64,000 nucleotides of DNA from Cyclobacteriaceae bacterium (lineage in GTDB: Bacteria > Bacteroidota > Bacteroidia > Cytophagales > Cyclobacteriaceae): assembly GCA_028278225.1 (NCBI GenBank), contig JANQEU010000079.1:1-64000 (forward strand). Direction: 5' to 3'. Every line of letters begins with the position of its first letter. Position 1 is the first letter of the stretch. The position numbers were made by a program, and so were the translations under genes. The notes beneath the pieces are model-generated. The model ran no database searches, was not told the DNA's origin, and saw only the letters and a list, made by a program, of their open reading frames with translations. Below, piece after piece: positions 54,979-61,785 of this stretch.

Positions 54979-56832
54979 GTGCATCCAAATGATGGATTTG
55001 AAGTTAAGGAGAAAATTGATATTTTACCGAATGCCAATGATGAGATAGTGAAAACTGCCATCAGCCATGAAATTCGTATCGCTGTACTGCCATTCCGGGT
55101 GACCGGGGGGCAGGAAAAACATGATTTGATCATTTCCGGATTTACCGATGACCTTATCACTAATTTTTCCAGGTTTAACGGACTGTCCGTTATTTCTCAA
55201 TTTACCACTCAGCACATTCGCGATATATCGGATGAAGCCTCCATTGCCGAACTAAATGCGGATTACCTCGTCACCGGCAGTTTCCGGCTGACAGGAAAAA
55301 GCGTGAAGATCGGGGTGCAACTGGTCCGGACCGTTGACAAAAAAGTGGTTTTTGCCGATCACCATGAAGAAAAAATAGACGCAATCCTGGAAACACAGGA
55401 CATGATCACGGAGCAAATTGTCAGTGTTCTTCAGCAGCAAATTGACTATGATCTGTTGTCACACACTTATCGAAGGAGAAACACCTCAATTGCCGCTTAT
55501 GAGAACTGGCTGCGGGGGATGAATCTTCTAAGGAAAGGTTCTCCGGAACACGACTTGATGGCGCGGGAGCGCTTCGAAGAGGCCTTGAAAATTGATTCAA
55601 AATTTTCCCGCGCCTATACGGGACTCTCACTCTCCTATTTTAATGAGTGGAGTTGCCATCTCTGGGACAGGTGGGAAGTCAGCCGGACAGGGGCACAGAA
55701 ATATGCGCTGAAAGCACTGGAAATTGATGAAAATGATTATATCTCGCTGGCTGTTCTGGGGCGAACATATCTATTTAGCGAGGAATATGAAAAAGCAGAA
55801 CATTGCCTCCGAAAGTCCCTGCGGATGAACCCAAATGATTCCAAAAACCTGATCCAAATCGCTTTCTCCATGATGTATCTGGGTTATCCGGAGGAGTCTG
55901 AAAGACTATACACCCGCGCATGCACATTAAATCCGTTGCACCAGGACGACTATTTTGTTTATGGCTCCAATATCTATCTTGAGCTTGGTGAGTATGAAAA
56001 GTGCATTGAGTTGGGTAAGAAAGTTGATATTGATTCCGCCTGGGTGGACTTTTCAGTGTACATCGCGGCCGCCTACTACTATCTCTCCGATCAGGAAAAT
56101 ATGCTCTCTTACTGGAATAAATTCATAAGCATGTTCCGTAAGTCCATATACAAAGGACAGGGAGACATTGAAGTCGAGGCACTTAAGTGGCATGAGAACG
56201 TAAATCCCTACCGTGGTGAGACAAAACTTCAGGGATTTCGGAATTACGTAAGAAACGGATCACTCAATATCAACTCAACAAGTCCTGAAACTGTCATAAA
56301 AACCTCAGGAGGAGCTTTCAGGCAGTCAGGTGAAATGTGGGAAATGACATTTAATGGTCAATCAGCATTGCTGAAAGATATTAAAGGTTGTGGAGATATC
56401 GCCCTGCTACTGTCAAAACCGGAGGAGGAAGTCCATTGCATGGAATTGATGGGTGCTGCACGGGAATCAAAGCAGGAAACACCCTTGATAGATGATAAGG
56501 CTAAAAAGGAATACAAGTCACGTCTTCAGGACCTCAGGGAAGAGATCAGTGAAGCTGAGCATAACAATAATCTTGCAAGAGTTTCCGAACTCAATATAGA
56601 GTATGAAGAACTTCTGGCTCACCTCTCAAGTTCATTGGGTTTAGGCGGAAAATCGCGAAAAGCAGGATCCGCAACTGAAAAAGCCAGATCAGCCGTCACC
56701 TGGCGGATCAGGAACGCGATCAAAAAGATTGAAAAAGCACACCCTTCATTAGCCCGGCATCTTTCCAAATCCATCAGGACCGGCACAACCTGCTCATATA
56801 GCCCGGAAACCCCGATTAACTGGGAAATCTAA
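54979..56832 (+). CDS. TolB-like/TPR protein with a C-terminal regulator-associated domain
   Basis: A 617-residue cytosolic protein starting at GTG (54979); no in-frame ATG exists upstream before a stop at 54931. Residues about 34-150 are TolB-N/FlgO-like (IAVLPFRVTGG, VTGSFR). TPR-type repeats cover about 170-390. The last 165 residues carry EMTFNGQSALLKDIKG, then KAKKEYKSRLQDLREEISEAE, LGLGGKSRKAGS and RSAVTWRIRNAIKKIEKAHP...IRTGTTCSY. That tail also occurs at the end of actinobacterial ATPase and SARP-type regulators. There is no N-terminal DNA-binding or cyclase domain. Confidence 0.8.
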   Translation: MHPNDGFEVKEKIDILPNANDEIVKTAISHEIRIAVLPFRVTGGQEKHDLIISGFTDDLITNFSRFNGLSVISQFTTQHIRDISDEASIAELNADYLVTGSFRLTGKSVKIGVQLVRTVDKKVVFADHHEEKIDAILETQDMITEQIVSVLQQQIDYDLLSHTYRRRNTSIAAYENWLRGMNLLRKGSPEHDLMARERFEEALKIDSKFSRAYTGLSLSYFNEWSCHLWDRWEVSRTGAQKYALKALEIDENDYISLAVLGRTYLFSEEYEKAEHCLRKSLRMNPNDSKNLIQIAFSMMYLGYPEESERLYTRACTLNPLHQDDYFVYGSNIYLELGEYEKCIELGKKVDIDSAWVDFSVYIAAAYYYLSDQENMLSYWNKFISMFRKSIYKGQGDIEVEALKWHENVNPYRGETKLQGFRNYVRNGSLNINSTSPETVIKTSGGAFRQSGEMWEMTFNGQSALLKDIKGCGDIALLLSKPEEEVHCMELMGAARESKQETPLIDDKAKKEYKSRLQDLREEISEAEHNNNLARVSELNIEYEELLAHLSSSLGLGGKSRKAGSATEKARSAVTWRIRNAIKKIEKAHPSLARHLSKSIRTGTTCSYSPETPINWEI

Positions 56833-56918
56833 ATACTTACACTCCAATTGGTCCGAACCTTACATCGTAAGGCCGATACTTACGCCTTGGGAGGTGTAAA
56901 CTAAAAACTTAGAATATT

Positions 56919-57680
56919 ATGACACTTCCAAATCCAATTGAAGTATTATTAGATCCGGTATCCCTTGTAGTCATAGGGATGTACGGTTTGCTCTTTCTCT
57001 GGGAGACGGTTTTTCCCGGTCGTCAACTACCGCAACTCAAATTCTGGAAAATACGCGGTATCGCAATGTTTGCGTTCTTCTTTTATTTGTCCACCTATTT
57101 ACCATTGTTGGTTGACGGGTATCTTGCTCAATTCCAGCTTGTTGATCTGTCATGGTTACACCCGGCCATAGGCGCCTCTGTTGGGATCCTGCTGTACGAA
57201 TTCGGCGTATTTGTGTGGCACAGGTCACTGCATAAATCAAATTTTCTCTGGCGGGTCTTCCATCAGATGCACCACAGCGCAGAAAGAATTGACATACCCG
57301 GAGCCTTCTTTTTCAGTCCTTTTGATATGATCGGCTGGACAATGCTGGGTAGCTTGTGCTTTGCTCTCATTGTGGGTCTTTCACCTCAGGCTATCACTAT
57401 CACATTATTAACTACTACTTTCCTTGGTCTGTTTCAGCATGCAAACATCAAGACGCCTCATTGGCTGGGATATATCGTGCAAAGGCCGGAGAGTCATACC
57501 ATACATCATGCGAAAGGCGTGCACGCTTATAATTATTCCGATCTGCCGCTTTTCGATATCATATTTGGCACGTTCAAAAACCCAAAAGAATTCGATCATG
57601 AAACCGGATTTTATAAAGGTGCGTCATACCGCATCTGGGAAATGCTAACCTTTCAGGACGTAACTAACCCTAAATCCTAG
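56919..57680 (+). CDS. Sterol desaturase / fatty acid hydroxylase family protein
   Basis: A 253-residue membrane di-iron protein. Histidine motifs are WHRSLH (about 92-97), HQMHHSAERID (about 109-119) and ESHTIHHAKGVHAYNYSD (about 194-211). About four membrane helices. It hydroxylates or desaturates a lipid (carotenoid, sterol or fatty acyl); substrate unknown. It is followed 6 bp later by a homocysteine methyltransferase-like gene. Confidence 0.9.
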   Translation: MTLPNPIEVLLDPVSLVVIGMYGLLFLWETVFPGRQLPQLKFWKIRGIAMFAFFFYLSTYLPLLVDGYLAQFQLVDLSWLHPAIGASVGILLYEFGVFVWHRSLHKSNFLWRVFHQMHHSAERIDIPGAFFFSPFDMIGWTMLGSLCFALIVGLSPQAITITLLTTTFLGLFQHANIKTPHWLGYIVQRPESHTIHHAKGVHAYNYSDLPLFDIIFGTFKNPKEFDHETGFYKGASYRIWEMLTFQDVTNPKS

Positions 57681-57686
57681 AAGTCA

Positions 57687-58628
57687 ATGAAAACGAATAA
57701 AATAAAGATCGACAGGCCGGTACTTATGGACGGCGGATTGGAAACCACGCTTATTTTTCATAAAGACACGGATTTGCCACATTTCGCGGCATTCAATCTT
57801 ATCGATAAACCGCAGCATCAAAAGACGCTTTTCAACTACTACACGGAATACCTTGATCTTGCCGTCAGGTACGGAACGGGATTTATTCTGGAGAGCTGTA
57901 CCTGGCGTGCAAACCGGGATTGGGGATACAAACTCGGTTACAAGGAGGCAGAATTGAGGGAGCTAAACCGGCTGGCTATTCTCCAATTGGAATCCTTGCG
58001 GACAAAGTACGAGAAGTTCGTCGATCCGATCCTGATCAGTGGCTGTGTAGGTCCCAGAAGTGATGGATATACAGTAAACAACAAAATGAACGCGGATGAC
58101 GCCAGAGACTACCATGACCCGCAGATAAGCACATTTAAAGCGGCCGGGGTAGATGTGGTGACAGCTTTAACCATGAACTATGTCGATGAAGCGCTGGGCA
58201 TTGTAAAATCGGCTATGGCCAACGGGGTTCCGGTAGTCATTTCCTTTACAGCTGAAACCGACGGTAAGCTTCCAGGTGGTGAATCACTGGAGGATGCAAT
58301 CACGTTTGTCGATGGTGAAACAGATAGTTATCCCTCCTATTATATGATCAATTGCGCCCATCCCTCCCACTTTGCACATTCATTGGGTTCAGGGGCAAAC
58401 AGGATTATGGGGATCAGGGCCAATGCATCCTGTAAGAGTCATGCGGAACTCGATGAGGCGGAAGAACTGGATGCAGGTGACAAACCGGAGCTCGCTTCCT
58501 GGTATCACAAGCTGAGAAGCAAACTACCCAATCTGCAAATCTATGGGGGATGCTGCGGAACAGATGCATCTCACATGGAAGCCATCTGCAGAAGAGTATT
58601 GCGTAAAGCTCCGGTAATGGCTCAGTAA
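57687..58628 (+). CDS. Homocysteine S-methyltransferase family protein
   Basis: A 313-residue TIM-barrel enzyme of the HMT family. It starts with VLMDGGLETTL, has the substrate region SGCVGPRSDGY (about 111-121), and the zinc-binding cysteines in NCAHP (about 220-224) and YGGCCGTD (about 286-293). It would pass a methyl group from S-methylmethionine or a similar donor to homocysteine (MmuM-like); donor not certain. A long hairpin follows. Confidence 0.9.
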   Translation: MKTNKIKIDRPVLMDGGLETTLIFHKDTDLPHFAAFNLIDKPQHQKTLFNYYTEYLDLAVRYGTGFILESCTWRANRDWGYKLGYKEAELRELNRLAILQLESLRTKYEKFVDPILISGCVGPRSDGYTVNNKMNADDARDYHDPQISTFKAAGVDVVTALTMNYVDEALGIVKSAMANGVPVVISFTAETDGKLPGGESLEDAITFVDGETDSYPSYYMINCAHPSHFAHSLGSGANRIMGIRANASCKSHAELDEAEELDAGDKPELASWYHKLRSKLPNLQIYGGCCGTDASHMEAICRRVLRKAPVMAQ

Positions 58629-58652
58629 GGTTCAAACCCTTCAGGATATTTT

Positions 58653-58684
58653 TCCGAGCGAGCAGCTTAGGCTGCTCGCTCGGA
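58653..58684. other. Perfect 14-bp stem hairpin after the HMT gene
   Basis: Arms tccgagcgagcagc and gctgctcgctcgga with a four-base ttag loop (58653-58684), GC-rich and perfect. No T-run follows on the plus strand, so it is not a canonical intrinsic terminator, but its place between the HMT gene and PadR module 3 fits a 3' end or processing structure. Confidence 0.7.
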
Positions 58685-58740
58685 GACTCACCCCCTTTCC
58701 CATGTATCTCCAACAATTGATTCACCCGGTTTTTTCGTAA

Positions 58741-58783
58741 ATGTAGAACATATCTTCTTTTCTTACGTATATTTGTTCTACAT
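58741..58783. promoter_or_regulatory. Promoter with PadR operator pair, module 3
   Basis: ATGTAGAACA (58741-58750) and TGTTCTACAT (58774-58783) are perfect inverted copies, centres 33 bp apart (about three helical turns); each is also near-palindromic as TGT-N3-ACA. TATATTTG (58768-58775), a match to the Bacteroidota -7 element, overlaps the second site, so binding would block the promoter. The start codon is 15 bp downstream. Same layout as modules 1 and 2. Confidence 0.65.
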
Positions 58784-58797
58784 AATTGAAATAACCG

Positions 58798-59151
58798 ATG
58801 AAGGGATCATATTTAGGAGAATTTGAGGAAGTTATCCTCCTCCTGGTCGCAAAACTTGGCGAAGATGCCTATGGTCTTGCGATAAGAACCGAGTTTATGG
58901 AACAAACCGGTAGATCTGCTGCAATCGGAGCTGTTCATTCAGCACTGAACCGCTTGGAGAAAAAGGGATTCCTCGATTCCAGAATGGGCGATTCCGTAGG
59001 AGAAAGAGGCGGAAGAAGAAAGCGGATATTTACCGTAACTTCAGCCGGCAAATCAGCTGTAAAGCAAAGCCGGGAATTGCGAAACAACCTTTGGAATCAG
59101 ATCCCCGAGCTAAACTGGAAAGGATTGGATTTGCAATTATTATGGACATAG
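58798..59151 (+). CDS. PadR-family transcriptional regulator (module 3)
   Basis: A 117-residue winged-helix protein: LGEFEEVILLLVAKLGEDAYGLAI (about 5-28) and VHSALNRLEKKGFLDSRMGDSVGERGGRRKRIFTVT. N-terminus closely resembles module 1 (GEFEE). The permease gene starts at 59142 inside its last ten bases, so the two are coupled. Confidence 0.95.
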   Translation: MKGSYLGEFEEVILLLVAKLGEDAYGLAIRTEFMEQTGRSAAIGAVHSALNRLEKKGFLDSRMGDSVGERGGRRKRIFTVTSAGKSAVKQSRELRNNLWNQIPELNWKGLDLQLLWT

Positions 59152-61784
59152 CCAATGGACCGCCACCACTGGCGGACCGCATACTCTATTTCATTTGCAA
59201 AGAGGAATTACATGAGGAAATTATTGGCGATCTGCATCAGTACTATGCTGATCTTTCCAGGTCAAATGCCCGATGGAAACGACTAAAGTACTGGTATCAT
59301 ACATTTCAGTTTTTCAGACCATTTGCGCTCAGGAAATTTTTACAAAACTCAATTATCAGGATCATGGTTAAAATGAATCTCCTAGTTGCTTATCGAAGCA
59401 TGATACGCAACAAATTCTATGCTTTTATTAACATCTTCGGATTAGGACTCGGACTCGCTGTAAGTATACTTATAGGCATTTTCGTAAAAGATGAACTCAG
59501 CTATGACCTACACTGGGATAACCATGATCGTATTGTCAGGATCAGTAGCGATATCAAATTCCAGGACAACATTTATAAGATGGCCAACTCCCCGGCCCCC
59601 ATGGCCAAAGCTTTCAAAGAAGACTTCCCGGAAATCGAAGTTGCAGGCAGGTTTCGTGGAATCGGTCAGGAGGTGATCAACATAGATGACAAATATTTTA
59701 CACAGGACAGGATCACCTTTGCCGATCAGGATATGCTCAAAATATTCAAACTTGACCTGGTCTCCGGTTCGTTTGAAAATGCGCTCACAAATCCCAATAG
59801 TTCCATTATCAATGAGTCGACTGCACTAAAACTGTTCGGATCGAGCGATGTGGCCGGGAAGGCTTTTAAACTTAAAGACAAAAGCATCAATATTAACGCC
59901 GTATACAGGGATATTCCGGCCAATTCCCACTTCCACTTCAATGTAATACTGTCCATGGAAGATGATCCCATCTCCAACGACGGAATATGGCTCAGCAATA
60001 ATTTCAAGACTTATTTTCTTCTCGATGAGGGAGCATCTTATCAAACATTGCAAAGCAAATTTTCCGGTGTTTATGAAAGGTATTTTGGTCCCCAGTTGCA
60101 ACAATTTACAGGTGCGTCCTGGGATCAGCTTACGGGATCAGGCAGTTACGTCAACTATTATTTGATCCAGCTGAAGGATATTCACTTGAGATCGAACCTT
60201 AGTTACGAAATTGAGGCAAACGGAAATATTCAATACATCTACATCCTCATGGCCGCCGGGCTATTTGTGCTCATTATCGCGTCAATTAATTTTATGAATA
60301 TCTCGACTGCTCGCTCATCCATGCGTGCCAAAGAGGTCGGAATGCGGAAGGTCATGGGAGGCCTGAAGCGTCAGTTGGTTTTTCAATTCATCGTAGAGTC
60401 CCTCTTAAATGCTTTCCTTGCATTAATATTTGCAGTGGTACTGACATTCCTTTTACTTCCACTATTCAATGAACTCACAGGCAAGGAGATAATCAATCCC
60501 TACTTTGGCGAACTTTGGATATGGCCGGAAGTACTGACCCTGTCATTATTCATCGGGTTACTCGCTGGGTTATATCCGGCTTTTTACCTGTCCGGATTCA
60601 TTCCGATCAAAGTTCTGAAAGGAGAATTGAGTCTGGGACTGAAAAGCGGCAGACTGAGGAACTTGCTTGTAATTATCCAGTTTACCGCGTCCGTCCTGCT
60701 GATTTTTGGTTCGATAGTTATCTTTTCTCAACTCCAGTTCACTCAGAAAAAATCCCTGGGATTTAATAAGGACCAGGTGCTGATAATCAATGAAACGCAG
60801 ACGCTGGGAAAAAGCATTGAGAGTTTCAAAGAAGAATTGCTGTCATTTCCTCCGATTTCTAGCGTTACATCCACCGGATACCTCCCCACTTCAGGTTACA
60901 GGTCCGATTCTCCGTTGCAGCCGAAAGCCGCAACCAGCACTGATGATGCCGTTGGAATGCAACAATGGGGTGTGGACGAGTCTTACATACCTACTCTGGA
61001 GCTAAAACTTATTGCAGGCCGAAACTTTTCAAAAGAATTCGCAACCGATTCCTCAGCAATAATTTTGAATGAAACAGCCGTTAGAAGGTTCGGTTTCAAA
61101 GATCCGGTTGGACAGAAACTGAAAAATCTTGGAGATTTTGATATGTTCGGAATTAAGGAGTTTGAGGTGGTGGGAGTAATTGAAGATTTCCATTTTGATG
61201 ATTTCAAAAATCAAATCGTTCCACTCGGATTATTGAATTTGCCAAACATTGATAAAATGGCTATCAGGTACGATGCCGGTAAGACCCGTGAGGTAATGGA
61301 TTACACAGAGACCAAATGGAAAGCGTTTAATCCGGCTTTACCCATACAGTTTGAGTTTATGGATCAGCAGTACGCTGCAAAATATAGATCAGAGGAAAAA
61401 CTCAGCTCACTTTTTGGGTCATTCGCGGTTCTGTCAATTTTGATAGCGTGCCTCGGATTGTTTGGTCTCGCGGCTTTTACAAGCGACCAAAAGAAGAAAG
61501 AAATTGGGGTGCGCAAGGTGCTGGGAGCAACTATTGGTCAATTGATGATTGATCAACTGAAAGGTTATACCCGATTGTTGATAGTGGCACTATTCATCGG
61601 GCTCCCTGTCGGGCATTACCTGATGAGTGACTGGCTGTCCAATTTTGCCTACAGAGTCAATATCACCTGGATCATCTACCTCCTCCCCGTAATCTTGATC
61701 CTGCTTCTGGCATGGGCCACCGTAAGCTTCATTTCTTATCGGGCAAGTGTTCAAAATCCTGCTGATAATTTACACACCGAGTAA
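59142..61784 (+). CDS. FtsX-like ABC permease with N-terminal prefix domain (module 3)
   Basis: An 880-residue membrane protein from the ATG at 59142 (MDIANGPPPLADRIL); a longer frame from 59091 lies inside PadR. The prefix has PPPLADRILYFICKEELHEEIIGDL (about 7-31), somewhat diverged from modules 1 and 2. FtsX cores contain AKEVGMRKVMGG and KKEIGVRKVLGAT. The ending is NPADNLHTE. It is convergent with the fourth permease, one base apart. Confidence 0.9.
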   Translation: MDIANGPPPLADRILYFICKEELHEEIIGDLHQYYADLSRSNARWKRLKYWYHTFQFFRPFALRKFLQNSIIRIMVKMNLLVAYRSMIRNKFYAFINIFGLGLGLAVSILIGIFVKDELSYDLHWDNHDRIVRISSDIKFQDNIYKMANSPAPMAKAFKEDFPEIEVAGRFRGIGQEVINIDDKYFTQDRITFADQDMLKIFKLDLVSGSFENALTNPNSSIINESTALKLFGSSDVAGKAFKLKDKSININAVYRDIPANSHFHFNVILSMEDDPISNDGIWLSNNFKTYFLLDEGASYQTLQSKFSGVYERYFGPQLQQFTGASWDQLTGSGSYVNYYLIQLKDIHLRSNLSYEIEANGNIQYIYILMAAGLFVLIIASINFMNISTARSSMRAKEVGMRKVMGGLKRQLVFQFIVESLLNAFLALIFAVVLTFLLLPLFNELTGKEIINPYFGELWIWPEVLTLSLFIGLLAGLYPAFYLSGFIPIKVLKGELSLGLKSGRLRNLLVIIQFTASVLLIFGSIVIFSQLQFTQKKSLGFNKDQVLIINETQTLGKSIESFKEELLSFPPISSVTSTGYLPTSGYRSDSPLQPKAATSTDDAVGMQQWGVDESYIPTLELKLIAGRNFSKEFATDSSAIILNETAVRRFGFKDPVGQKLKNLGDFDMFGIKEFEVVGVIEDFHFDDFKNQIVPLGLLNLPNIDKMAIRYDAGKTREVMDYTETKWKAFNPALPIQFEFMDQQYAAKYRSEEKLSSLFGSFAVLSILIACLGLFGLAAFTSDQKKKEIGVRKVLGATIGQLMIDQLKGYTRLLIVALFIGLPVGHYLMSDWLSNFAYRVNITWIIYLLPVILILLLAWATVSFISYRASVQNPADNLHTE

Positions 61785-61785
61785 T

